Positions 53,701 to 63,731 of a DNA stretch of 64,000 nucleotides are shown piece after piece. Numbering within the stretch: position 1 is the stretch's first letter; each line of letters starts with the position of its first letter. A program made the position numbers and the translations under genes. This DNA comes from Isochrysis galbana (taxonomy: Eukaryota; Haptophyta; Isochrysidales; Isochrysidaceae), in NCBI GenBank assembly GCA_018136815.1, contig CM030934.1, positions 1,812,695-1,876,694 of the forward strand, written 5' to 3'. The notes beneath the pieces are model-generated. The model searched no databases. It was not told the origin of the DNA and worked only from the letters and a program-made list of their open reading frames with translations.

Positions 53701-54299
53701 TGCCGCAGCATTGGCAGCTTGATGAAGTGGCTGGAGCCACCGGACTGGAGGCTGTTGTTGAATGCTGACAGAGCAGGGTGGTCAAGCGAGTCGACCACAT
53801 GAAAGTCAGCTCCTGTCTTTCGCGCAAAGGTCATCATCGGCACCTTGGTCACAGCGAAATGCGATCGTTTGCCAGTAGACAGTGTCACGACCGCCTTTCG
53901 AGGATTGGCCGGGCACTTGTAGTCGGCCAACAGCGTACCACACGACTTTCCTCCGGTGTTTGTGTACGTCTGGTGCGAGCGGGCCGCGCTCTGCTTGACC
54001 TTGCCTGTGCCGTCGGCATGAGGCTCCGAGCGCCGGCGGCCTCGACCGGAGCGCTTGGCTCTCCTGCGCCCGCCAGCCTTCTGGGCGGTGGAAGCTTCGT
54101 CTGGCTGGTCGTCACCGCCGTAACTATCCGTCTCTGTCACCACACTCCTCTCGCTCGGCTCCGTGCTCGGCTGTGCTGACACGGTGATGAGGGCCTGAGG
54201 CGTCGTGCGGCCGCCTCCGCCGCTGAACAGAGCATAGTAGAGGAGGAGGAAGAGGAGGAGCGCGTCGAAGAGGAGGAAGGCGGCGCGGCGAGGCTCCAT
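50710..54299 (-). CDS. Protein with two tandem glycosyltransferase domains
   Basis: Seven exons: 54299-53679, 53463-53266, 52971-52877, 52744-52642, 52547-51966, 51795-51322 and 51213-50710; all GT-AG with matching phases, 858 residues. Membrane anchor at about 6-25 (AAFLLFDALLLFLLLYYALF), so type II and Golgi-like. Domain 1 (about 115-370) is GT-A-like: IKLPMLRHFLAVYDQ|VLFVDDDVLISPFAPDLF (Asp212-214), TFNSGVMLLSG, then DQLYMNAMLRRHDVCLDDLG. A Ser/Gly/Pro linker follows. Domain 2 (about 514-750) is of the nucleotide-diphospho-sugar transferase family: TVTLLFATSDFLDLAINWAQ|ATRTLGLRNF, VLFADLDAIFLRSPE (Asp604, Asp606), then WQASDQWAINNALDQQ. The join QVRKML across intron 4 is in frame, which is what makes this one gene. 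Donors and acceptors are unknown. A G22-class run (coding strand) lies about 140 bp before the ATG. Confidence 0.82.
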
Positions 54300-54437
54300 T
54301 GTCTTGTCGTCGCCCTCGCAATCCACCCCGTGCGGCCGGCCGTCCCGCAGGCAGAGAGAGAGAGCGAGCGAGCGAGAGAGAGAGAGAGAGAGAGTCCCTC
54401 TCGTCGGGCTGTGGCGCCCGCCGCGCTTCCTCTCCTT

Positions 54438-54465
54438 CCGCCCCCCCCCCCCCCCCCCCCCCTTC
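54438..54465. promoter_or_regulatory. G/C homopolymer upstream of the two-domain GT gene
   Basis: A run of about 22 C on the + strand (G on the coding strand), about 140 bp before the ATG; a (GA)n tract at 54355-54392 lies between them. Confidence 0.4.
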
Positions 54466-54470
54466 CTTTC

Positions 54471-54649
54471 TGTTAGAGTTTTCTTGTTGTCCTAGTTTAA
54501 TCCTAGTGCTGAGGGACCGTGCCTCATCAGCAACGGAGCCCCTCCGCCCCCGCGATGGGGGTGTGCGCGGTTGGTGCATGGCTCGTCCGGTGTGTGTGGC
54601 TAGGGATGCTAGCCAACAAGACCTCTTACAAGACTACAATTTCTAACGC
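54471..54649 (+). repeat. Solo LTR-like repeat, copy 2
   Basis: From TGTTAGAGTTTTCTTGTTG to TTTCTAACG. Inverted relative to 13151-13328 and 56236-56412, sharing GCAACGGAGCCCC, GTGTGCGCGGTTGG and TGTGGCTAGG(G/A)ATGCTAGC. It lies 5' of the two-domain GT gene, in opposite orientation. Confidence 0.65.
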
Positions 54650-54652
54650 TTT

Positions 54653-54659
<7 letters not shown>

Positions 54660-54740
<81 letters not shown>
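54660..54740. repeat. (TC)n microsatellite
   Basis: About 80 bp of uninterrupted TC dinucleotide immediately after the LTR-like repeat. Confidence 0.95.
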
Positions 54741-54743
<3 letters not shown>

Positions 54744-55235
54744 TATTCCATACGATGACAGACGACAGACTTTTACTTGTAACCTGTGGGTTATTTTAAG
54801 CCTCAAGGTCTCGTCGATTGGTATTCCGCCTCTTCTCTTACTTTCTCTCGGTGTCATCAAATGTTCCATGACCGTCTTTTGTCTTCTCTCCGTGTATCGG
54901 TCGTAGCTCCCCAGCGAGGTCCGCCCTCGTTGTTCCGACCCCTCTGTCGCATGTCTGCGCGCTGCTAAGTTGCCCTGGTGCCGACGCCTGGCCGTCCGTC
55001 CAGATGTGGTTAGTTTTCGCCCCGTTTGGTTTAGTTTGTGTGTCTCTGGGGACTGGGGACTCAACTTTTTGAGTCCATTCGTTGTAGTGAGTCTCCCGTG
55101 TCTATCTCGGACCTAAGAAGCTCTCATTCTCTCTCTCCCTATCTCTCACTAGCTCGCTAGCGAGCCTCGTCTCTACTTTCCGACGCCACGCGTCACGATC
55201 CTCCGACCGTCAGTCTACCTCATCGCTCGCCCAAA
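54741..55235. other. Intergenic, no gene seen
   Basis: CT-rich leader-like sequence resembling family F in style but not alignable by eye. No coding frame supported. Confidence 0.4.
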
Positions 55236-56020
55236 AACTATTGTTATAGTTTGACCTATGGAGCGTGCCGCGACCGCTCCCGAGCCCAGATGGGACAATA
55301 GGCTTCTAATAGGTTCTATTAAGAGGTCAAGAGGCCTACCAGACCTGTTACCTGTTAATAGGTAATAGGTAAAAAAATCTTTCAATATTCTCGCCTCGCG
55401 CGTGGCTATAGGCCTATCTATACTATAGGTACTGCTATCGTAGCCACGCCCAAATGCAAATCATCTCAGATCCCTTCCTCTCCCTAGTAACTAAGCTCAG
55501 AAGTCAGAAGCCAATCATATTCATATTATAAATCACATACTGATACATCTATAATATTAGTAAATTGAGTTTTATTTTACCTGTTACGGACCTATTGCGA
55601 CCTGTTAACATGTCCTCTTAATAGGAAGAGGCCCCCGAAACCTGTTGACCTTGTACCTGTTGTCCCATCCGGGCTCCCGAGCCCCAGGCGACCCTCGCCA
55701 CCGCGCCCCACCTGGGACGCCCCATGCCGCCCGAGGCGGCTCGTCAGAAAGCCCTCTCAAAGCCCATCCAGCCCATCCAAACCACACCCGCGCAAGCGCG
55801 CGGGGTGGCGAGCACTGGCACCGAACAGGTTGCCACGTTGCCACCATGGCCATGCAGGGGGTCTTGGAGACCCCCTCCAACAGTGGGAAACCCTCCCACC
55901 CTCCCACCCCAAGAGCACCTCATGTGGGAGGGCAGCTCAGCTGCCCTCCCCATGGTGGAAACCTCTACCATCAGTGCACCCAACATGCAACATGGGAGGG
56001 CACTTCACAACCATCAATCC
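55236..56020 (+). mobile_element. Second copy of ORF-bearing retroposon, disrupted
   Basis: It matches 42567-42940 from AACTATTGTTATAGTTTGA through the N-terminal part of the ORF to CACTTCACAACCATCAAT. It is interrupted by the TIR element at 55288-55672 and cut off at about 56020 against an antisense Copia-like gag. It also has small tandem gains (GTTGCCACGTTGCCACC; CCCACCCTCCCACCCC). Confidence 0.8.
55276..55684. mobile_element. TIR element with 11-12 bp duplication
   Basis: The element is 55288-55672 (385 bp). Its left end GATGGGACAATAGG (55289-55302) and right end CCTGTTGTCCCATC (55656-55669) are inverted repeats with one mismatch. GCTCCCGAGCCC at 55276-55287 is repeated at 55673-55684. 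The homologous copy at 42602-42625 has this sequence once, the empty site. Subterminal AATAGGT/AACAGGT motifs recur near both ends, and CTATTAAGAGG occurs in both. An 11-12 bp duplication is nearest to Mutator-like elements; the class is inferred. No transposase. Confidence 0.88.
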
Positions 56021-56215
56021 CCTACACCACTGAAGAATTTGTGTAGACTGGCCATATTGTCCAGGTCCCACCAGTTGTGGGAACGTGTGGCCCGCTCGGC
56101 AGCCACAAATTCGAAGGAAAGATTTTCATCGAATGCGTCGAGTCCATTCGATGATGTGTTGCACCCTTGAGCGTCGACGCGCGCGCTGGTGTGTCATGGA
56201 GATTGCGGTGACCTC
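56021..56215 (-). pseudogene. Copia-like leader and gag start, truncated
   Basis: On the minus strand, after the LTR and PBS motif, a short frame includes NLWLPSGPHVPTTGGTWTIW, typical of the first residues of a Copia gag. It is cut at 56020 by the retroposon copy. Confidence 0.5.
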
Positions 56216-56235
56216 TCGGCGGGGGTACCACGTTA

Positions 56236-56412
56236 GAACTTATAGCGTCGTATGACATCTTGTTAGCTAGCATTCCTAGCCACATACACCGGACGAGCCA
56301 TGCGCCAACCGCGCACACCCCCATCGCGGGGTAGGGGCTCCGTTGCCGTCGAAGGGCTACGGTCCCTCAGCACAAAGGTTATACTAACACAACAATAAAA
56401 CTCTGACGGTAT
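56236..56412 (-). repeat. LTR, copy 3, with adjacent PBS
   Basis: About 175 bp matching copies 1 and 2. It ends (minus strand) TTCTAACG followed directly by TGGTACCCCCGCCGAGAGG, the same post-LTR motif as at 47572-47589. This identifies the copies at 13151 and 54471 as LTRs of the same family. Confidence 0.7.
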
Positions 56413-56449
56413 CAGTAGAACATTACAGTAGAAGACCTTCTGAACCCCC

Positions 56450-56480
56450 TCCCCCCCGCCCCCCCCCCCCCCCCCCCCGG
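56450..56480. promoter_or_regulatory. C-run upstream of ELM2-SANT gene
   Basis: C-runs of 8 to 18 at 56451-56478, about 180-210 bp before the ATG at 56662. Confidence 0.35.
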
Positions 56481-56661
56481 GTATCCCATTGCTGCGCGAG
56501 CCGGCGCGCGGCCGCTGCCGCCGCCGCCGCCTTCCCCCTTCCCTTCCCCGTCTCCTCCTCTCACCCCCGCCTCGCCTGCGTCCCCGGCAAGCTCCTCACT
56601 GAATAGCAGGGCAGTGTTCGCCCCTCCAGCCCTTAGCCCCACGTGCGCGCTCCCCAGCCCG

Positions 56662-59600
56662 ATGGATCCCCCTGACGGACTGGGCAGTGTGACCGCCGCG
56701 GCGCAGGCGGCCGCTGCGGCCGCAAAGTTGCCGCCGGTCACTGACCCCGACCTTCCGGGCTGGATCGTGATCCAGCGGACCACCCAGACCGGTCGATCGT
56801 ACAAGGTCTACCACGGACCTCGCGGCGAGTACGCCGAGAGCCGGAGGCAGGCGCTCCTCCTCGCTTCGGGCGAGCCTCTTACGCCTTCTCAGCTGGCGCC
56901 CAAGTCGAAACGCGCGACGCTCCCTGCCATCGAGGGTGCTCCGGGGCCGTCGAAGGCGGCTGTGCAGGCGGCGGCAGCGGCTGCTGCCGCTGCGAGTGTC
57001 GCCCGTGGGTCTATGCAGACCTCCATCACACGCGGCAGCAGCAACACAACAAAAAGCACGTCTACTATGGGAAGCCAACAAAACAATCCCAGTGTGGCCC
57101 GTGTGCATGGCGATGCCTCGACCACCACCTTGGGTCCAGCGCGTGCGTTGCAGCGCGCACTCGCCCGCGCTACGATCGACTCAAAGTGGTGCGTCATGCT
57201 TCAGCCCGAAGATATCATTTACGACGGTGACCCGCTTCTGGAAGCCCTTACTTCAGGGCGGGTGCAACCTCAAATGCATGCCTCCGTCCCAGAGCACTTT
57301 AGGGGAAGCAGTCCAGAGGGATTGCAGATGGAGGTCCCTCCTCCTGATGAGCTGAGGCCCTCGTCAAGCGCGTCTTGCCATACGCGCAGCGGACCCTCAC
57401 CAATTGCCTCCGACATGCAGTCCGATCCGGCCCCACGTACCGTCAAAAGCGAGATCACTGATGGTGGCTGTTGCACGAGATCCAACCTACGTGGCAGCGA
57501 TGGAATAAACGGCACTGGTGCTGCAGCTTCTGCATCTGGACCAAGGGCAGGTGTTGATGCCCCTGGCAGACTTGCGTGCGAGGTGGTAGCGGCAGCCACC
57601 GAGGAGGGGAATGAGTCTGGACCTGCGAGCGCAGGTGACGCCATGATGACTAGTACAAAGCGAGAGCGCCTCGAAGAGACTGCTTCGCTGGACGACGAGG
57701 AGAGAAGGTGCCGACAGCGCCGATCTGGGTCAGAGGATCTGCCCGCGGGCGGAATCAACCTTCTCGACCACGATGTGGCGTCATCAAGGGATGGAACCGT
57801 CAAGTTGGACGCAGTTGGCGCCGACAGCCTGCTGGTTGCGAAGGAGACCATCGGCAAACGCCAGGCCAACATCGATGTGCCTTTTTCGGCTAGGGCAGAG
57901 GCGATGTCCGCAATCGGCCCCTATGTTTGCGACTCCAGCACCGTAGGAGTCGACTCTTTGGTCGACCACGCGAGCCACCATCGAGGCGTCCCATTCGACG
58001 AGGATAAGCCGGGGCCCTTCCCTCCTTCCGAGATGAAGAAGGCCACATCAGGCGACGGGCATGCTACGCACAATAAGTGGAGCTGTGCAACGCCGCCGTT
58101 CGATGGGGCAACAGGATACCAGTCAGACGTGGCGGTGGAGAGATGTTCGCCTATTGCTGCGGAGAGCTCGAACAGAGAGTCAATGGAAGACGGTGAAGAA
58201 GCGGTCGGGCCATCACTCGGTCGCTCTTTGGGTTCGTCGCCGGGTAAAGCTGCAAGGACAGAAGTGGACGAAGCTGACAACCCTATGCATGACTCATCCG
58301 CCGAGGAGGAGGCGGAACCAGCCGCATGGCGCGGCGAAGCAGGAGAAGGGCATTGCGAGGAAGGTATTGCTTCGGGTGACTGTGAGGGCGCTGACGAAGA
58401 GAGCGAGCTCGGATCAATCGTCGAGTCTGCTAACGTAGGCTCCGTTAATGATGCTGACATGGCCGATGCGGATGCCGATCCAGATTCCAACGGCACTGAC
58501 GACGCAGAGGAGGCCGACGAAGCGGGCATCAGACCAGAGGAGGAGGAGGAGGACGGTGAGGATGGGGCGCCGATGCAAGTTGGGGATGCCGTCGCCAGTT
58601 TGCACTCGACATCGGCAACTCTAGCCAATCCCTCCGCGGTGCGAACCTCGACTATATCGACCTCTGAAGGCCACGAGCCAGGTGATGGGGGCGAGTCGGC
58701 GGTCACGCTCGCTTCATCGATTTCCATGAGAAATACGACTACATTCACACCGATCGCAGCTAGTCGCGACAATAAATGCACAGATTTGGGTACGAATAGT
58801 CGCAACGACTCTGTCGCAGCTTCTCAAAGGGGCAGCAGTCGGGATAAGAACTTGTCGAACACGATTCTTGGGCTGAAAGGACCCCCAGCAGGGAAGGGCA
58901 AAGCCGCCAGGCGCCGGCAGGAGGTGATCGCCCTTACTCTCTCCGCCTTCATTTATTTTTTGCTGCCGTGACCCTTTGCAATATAGTCTCAAGACCAACG
59001 CACTGCTCAATCAGCCCAGCGTGACGTCTGTCTGCCCCTCAGGTGCGACGATCGCCTTATGCCGCGTTCAAGTCTCGCGTCGGCTCGAACTACCAGAGCG
59101 AGCTCACTCCATACGAGCCGGGCAATGTCACGGCGAGAGATGACGAGCTTATTTTCGAACCGTAAGAGCCGCCCAACCCAAAGCGCTGGAAGACGGACGC
59201 GCACCACGGCACCCCACCTGCAGCCTCGTGCTCATGCCTCACCCGCCAACTCTCTAGTCACCTCAACCATCACTCTCACTTAACCACAACGCTTTTAGGT
59301 GGCGGACAACGCCCCATGCCCTCACCGAGTATCTGCGCAAGGCTTCCAAGTGCTGGCCGCCTACAGATGATGCTCTCGACCGCCGCGCTGCATTCGATGC
59401 GACTTGTTTGGAGGCGGCGGCACAAGAAGCAGCCTTGGCCGCGCTGCACACCAACGGTTACGATGTCGACGCAGCTCTCGCACAGCTACAGGTATCTCCT
59501 CCTCCGCCGTCGCGTGCGGAATGGACCGCCTCACAGTGCCTCGCCTTCGACTCCACTCTCCTCTCTTTCGGTAAAGACTTCAACGTTATTGCCAAGGTGC

Positions 59601-60159
59601 GCAGGACGTGCCGCATTATCGTGAAGACGGCTCGTGTGAAGACATGAAATTGTTGTTGTCGCTACCCTATGAAACTAGCCCCACCGCGGCCTAGCCGTCA
59701 TGTTCTCTGATGTGCAGCGATTGGCCGCCCGCTTCTCCCATCCCCATTGCTTGTCTGGTGTTCTTACAGGTCGTCGGCCGCCCTGTCGGCGACATTGTGC
59801 GGCGCTACTACGAGCGCAAATGCCGGACGGACCTACACGTTGGTCCCGCACCTTTCTTGGGCGCGCGACCCATATCAATTTTGCGTTTGCTAGCAGACGA
59901 GCGAGAGGCCAAGGCGAGAAAGCTCGCCGCTCAGCGACCCTCTACTTTCAATCAGCACTCAAACCAAGCGGCCGCTGCAATGGCAATGGCCGTCTTAAAA
60001 GGCGACAATGCCAAGAATGGCGGTCCTGGGCGCCCGCCGACCGTGTGGCCTACGATCGGGGAGATCGTTACACGGTCGACTGGCATCTTGGTGAGCGGCG
60101 TTTATTGTGGACCCGCATCATCGCTCACTCTCCGCGCGGCGATGGGGTTAGTGCCATGA
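56662..60159 (+). CDS. MBD-like / ELM2 / SANT chromatin protein
   Basis: Four exons: up to 58923, then 59043-59161, 59299-59596 and 59770-60159; GT-AG, in phase. It has 1022 residues from the ATG at 56662 (an in-frame ATG at 56614 adds 16). Residues about 31-65 (LPGWIVIQRTTQTGRSYKVY, then GPRGEYAESRRQA) resemble a methyl-CpG-binding domain. The middle 600 residues are acidic, Ser/Glu/Asp-rich and disordered. The ELM2 domain starts across intron 1 (RVGSNYQSELTPYEPG), with NGYDVDAALAQLQ as its end. The SANT domain spans intron 3: AEWTASQCLAFDSTLLSFGK, then VVGRPVGDIVRRYYERKC. ELM2-SANT pairs recruit and activate class I histone deacetylases (MTA, RCOR, MIER, MIDEAS). A nuclear co-repressor role is inferred. 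Confidence 0.82.
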
Positions 60160-60452
60160 CAGATGACGGCAGCGTTAGGTATGGAGGTGATATGATGATG
60201 TTCAGCAGGGGTCACGCACGGCAAAGCACGCGCAAGCTCTGGAGACTGGCTCGTGTGTGCTATAAATAACTACTCACTCGATCACACGGCATCGGCACGT
60301 GGTACCAAGAGCGAGGGGAGAAGTGGAGCTAGGGTCGAAAAGTGGAAGGCGAGCAGTGCGGTGCGCGTCAACAACGTAAGTGTGACGTCTTTGATCATTG
60401 TCGCATGTGGCTCTATCTCTATAATTAAAATTAAGTGTAGCTAGGTGGGAAT

Positions 60453-61067
60453 ATGGATGGGCCCCTTCACTCTTCACTGAGCCGCCGGCCGGTGCTGCAC
60501 GCAGACGCGGGTGAAGTTGCGGATGACGATGCCCTTGGCGCAGAACCTACAGAGACCCTGGCAAAGCCAAAGCCCGGGGGGGGGGGGGCAGGGGCGGGCG
60601 TGTGGGTCATCCGAAAAAAACATTTTAATAATAATATACCAACTGCGAATATCAGTGCCGCTGACGGCTCGTTCAAGATCGAGCACCTCTTGGATGAGGG
60701 CGATGATCCCAACAAGGTGCACCCGGAGCATGGCACAACGGCTTTGATGTGCGCGTGTGAAACTGCTTCGGTCGACGCTATTCGCTACTCGCTATTCACT
60801 AATATTCACCATTCACATGACACATGATTGTTCGAAATCCGTNNNNNNNNNNNNNNNNNNNNNNNNNNNNNNNNNNNNNNNNNNNNNNNNNNNNNNNNNN
60901 NNNNNNNNNNNNNNNNNNNNNNNNNNNNNNNNNNNNNNNNNNCCGTTGACATCGAGATGCGCGACCCACAGGGGTACACCGCCATCATACACGCGTGCAC
61001 GACGGGCTATGAGGCAGAAGGCGTCGAATGGGACCTCTTCGAAGACGCCGTAGAAGAGATGCGCAAG
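60453..61067 (+). CDS. Ankyrin-repeat protein exons, broken by gap
   Basis: Before the gap, 60453-60570 may be a first exon (MDGPLHSSLSRRPVLHADAG). An exon beginning at about 60656 (acceptor AATATCAG) reads FKIEHLLDEGDDPNKVHPEH and GTTALMCACE, one ankyrin repeat. After the gap, 60943-61067 reads VDIEMRDPQGYTAIIHACTT, a second repeat, and ends at a GTGGGC donor, so more exons should follow downstream but were not recognised. Ankyrin repeats bind proteins; the partner is unknown. The gene is incomplete on both sides of the 100-N gap. Confidence 0.6.
60843..60942. other. Assembly gap (100 N)
   Basis: Exactly 100 N inside the ankyrin-repeat gene. Confidence 0.99.
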
Positions 61068-61082
61068 GTGGGCGAGTGTTAG

Positions 61083-61424
61083 CTAACGTTCATTCATGCA
61101 CTTGAGCTTGAGCTCCTTGCCCTTGCTTTCATCAAAACGAAGGTGCTACCAAGCGGAGGGGATGGTGATAGCGTATAGCGTTAAAGTTAAAGCCAAAGTT
61201 GCCAATGCGCCCTTTGACGTGACCAGTGAGTTTCATTGTTCATTGTCTCCGGAACCTGATAACTGATAATCCTGGCCTAAAGAAAAAGAAAAAAAACTTC
61301 TTAATATTAATATCAACACCACCCGCGCGGCTTTACACAAACTTTCTCGCAGCCACGCCCGCGTCCCTTCCCGCTCCCTCCACCTGCCTCACGGCTCCTC
61401 CCCTCGTGCACTACGTAGGGCAAC
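61083..61424. other. Intergenic, no gene seen
   Basis: No coding frame or repeat recognised; further ankyrin exons are possible but not visible. Confidence 0.35.
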
Positions 61425-61770
61425 TAAGTTTAAGTTTAGCACTTGGTTCGCCCATATGGGTACACTGCCAGAGGGGCATAGGGGCAGAACACGGAACACA
61501 ACACACAACAGTCACTCCTGGAACCCACCGCCCGAACCGGGCCCAAGGTAGCGCACCTGGGCCGCACCCGCCCGGAAATCGAAGACAAAAGACAAAGGAA
61601 CGAAGGGGAGAAGGAGAAGGAGAAGGGGAGGAGTGAAGGGAATAGATAGGCGCGATGTCGGATAGAAGGCGTAAGGAAGCGGCCGATAGTAGGTGTCGTA
61701 GCCCTGAATCTTAAGATGTTTTTTTTTGTTCGCTGTTGCTTGCGAGCAATAATGTCATTCACTTGGGAAA
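61425..61770 (+). repeat. Retroposon head A with D module
   Basis: CAACTAAGTTTAAGTTTAGC and ACTTGGTTCGCCCATATGGG form a degenerate A head, followed by a D module with stem GGCCCA/TGGGCC in inverted orientation (61543-61566: GGGCCCAAGGTAGCGCACCT GGGCC). Ends and duplications not found. Confidence 0.5.
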
Positions 61771-62080
61771 AAGTAGCGCGCCTATTCGCCTATCTGCGTG
61801 GCGAGGGCAAAAGGGAGCTTGGTGAGTGGCCATGCTTCCGCGCGCGTCGCACCACAAATGGCAAATGGGGCTAGCACTAGCAGCGCAGCCCGACTGCTAG
61901 CACCTCTTACGACCCGTCACTACCTGGAGCCATCGCCCCTCCTGCCCCTGCCCCTATCGCGTTGGCTGCCAGGGAGCAGCCAGGGCGGCAACAAAAAGCA
62001 GGAAGGTCATGACAGACAGTGAGTGAGACAGTGCTACAGGGGTAGAGTCTAGAACCTGGGACTCCTGGTTGGTGCCACTG

Positions 62081-62097
62081 CAGATCTCACGAAGATA
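62081..62097. repeat. Target-site duplication, left
   Basis: CAGATCTCACGAAGATA (17 bp) is repeated exactly at 62953-62969. Confidence 0.88.
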
Positions 62098-62952
62098 TAA
62101 AACTTCTGAAGATTCGGGCTACTCACGCTAGCTATACAGTCCACGTACTCACGGTACTCACTCACGACATCGCCTATACCCCAGTTTACTCACTCCCTTA
62201 CACCACCCCCTTCATTCCTTTGTTTTTGGTATCGGGGGGGGGGCCGCGTGCACTACAACGGGCCAAGTGCAGGGGGTGGGCTGGGGCAGACCTGCTGGTG
62301 TGGTGTTCCTGTGGCAAAACAATCGTAAACGCCTGTTGCATGTGACACTTCGTGCCCCTGGGAGGTCTCGGCCCCCTCTCCTCGCGTCTTTTTCAAGTAT
62401 CTCCGCGTCTTCGCGGCATTCGTGTGTCGCACGGGGTGTCGGCTTGTAAACATACCGTAAACAGGCGTGAGTCTTACCTTTTCTTGGGTCAGATCGCGTC
62501 GTTTTTTTTGTCGTTCTTTTCTCGCGGTTCTCTTCGTTCTCCTACGGGCGTGCGATGCCTGCGCGCGCCATGGCACCCCTCTGAGGGGACCCTCGGGCCC
62601 CCCCAGAGGGCCAGCTGGGCCAGCTCAGGGGGCAGTGGAGGCTGGGGCTGGGCCCCTGGCCTCTCCTGCCTCTCCCTCGCTGGCCTCGCTGGTCCTGGGT
62701 GCCCTCCTGGCGGCTCAGGTGGTCTGTGGCTCAGTGGTGGAGGGGGGGGTCAGTACGAGCAGGGGCCAGTGCAGGCGAATGCGTGCGGCGCGCGATGCGC
62801 GCTCGGCGAGGGTCTGTGCCAGTGTGATGTCAGCTCAGCCCCTGCCAGCAGGCAGGGGCTGAGGTTGAGTGTGCAGGCCCACCCAGGGGGTGTCTGCGAT
62901 GGAGGGGGGGGGGCACGGGGCCCCCATGACCCTATCAGTTTTACTGATAGTT
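62098..62952 (-). mobile_element. Retroposon B-like, minus orientation (855 bp)
   Basis: The 5' end is at the right. A perfect hairpin CTATCAG-TTTTA-CTGATAG (62933-62951) is followed, reading leftwards, by GGGGGCCCCGTGCCCCCCC and the B body (CCAGCCTCCACTGCCCCCTG and CCTGCC-rich stem near 62840-62860). A D module lies at 62215-62275. Bracketed by a 17-bp exact duplication. The head hairpin has a different stem from other copies but the same design. Confidence 0.82.
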
Positions 62953-62969
62953 CAGATCTCACGAAGATA
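62953..62969. repeat. Target-site duplication, right
   Basis: Partner of 62081-62097; 17 of 17 bases are identical. Confidence 0.88.
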
Positions 62970-63288
62970 CCTTTGGGCCACGGTGTCTCAACAACAGTCA
63001 CCACGAACACAAAGCCTTAGATATACCCTACCGCGGTTCTTTGGATAATGCTTTGAGACAAACAGGAAGGCGCGCGAGGGAAGAGAGAAGGAATCGAGAA
63101 ATAGGGAATCGGCGGGTATTGTAGTATGAGCCGATGAAGTGTCGTGGGTGTTGATGAAGGTGAGATTCCTTAGATGCACTAAGTCGATCTAGAGTGAGCT
63201 GAGATCCCCAAGATGAAGGCGAGGTCTAGAAGTCGATGTGCAAATGACTCGGGAAGGAACTCTAGAACTCGATGTGCATCAACTGTAG

Positions 63289-63474
63289 ATGATTATGTGG
63301 AGAAGAGTCTGGAAGGTGGTGCACATGATGAAGGAGGCGGATGACTTGATGAAGAGGAATCCGGCAGACAAAGTTATCGGTAAAGACGATTCTATCGGTA
63401 AGCCGGTAAAGACGATTCTATCGGTAAGCGGCAAGGACCGATGGATTGTGTTGGTAGATGACGGCACTCTGTGA
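63289..63474 (+). CDS. Short ORF, weak candidate
   Basis: 61 codons ending KDRWIVLVDDGTL; the sequence is compositionally normal, unlike its surroundings. A 26-bp tandem duplication (CGGTAAAGACGATTCTATCG and GTAAGC, at 63378-63403 and 63404-63429) lies inside it. It might be the last exon of a gene or chance. No homologue recognised. Confidence 0.2.
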   Translation: MIMWRRVWKVVHMMKEADDLMKRNPADKVIGKDDSIGKPVKTILSVSGKDRWIVLVDDGTL

Positions 63475-63539
63475 TAGCCCCCTGCTGCCCCTTACCTCGC
63501 TGTCCCGCCCTCCCGCACGGGGCAGCACGGCGGCTCGCG

Positions 63540-63684
63540 CCCCCAATAAATATGTACTAGTAGTAAATATGTAAAAATATGTAAACGCCGAAAGCCCGCC
63601 CAAATATGTAAAAAAATAAGTACATATTTTCGCTCAGGCCTAGAGAGAGAGAGGGAGAGTAGAGAGAGAGGGAGAGAGGGAGGA

Positions 63685-63731
<47 letters not shown>

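Noticed and set aside
57270..58805. Long antisense frames opposite the ELM2-SANT exon
   Set aside because: They mirror the acidic low-complexity linker and carry no motif; the + strand has phase-matched splice sites and two clear domains.
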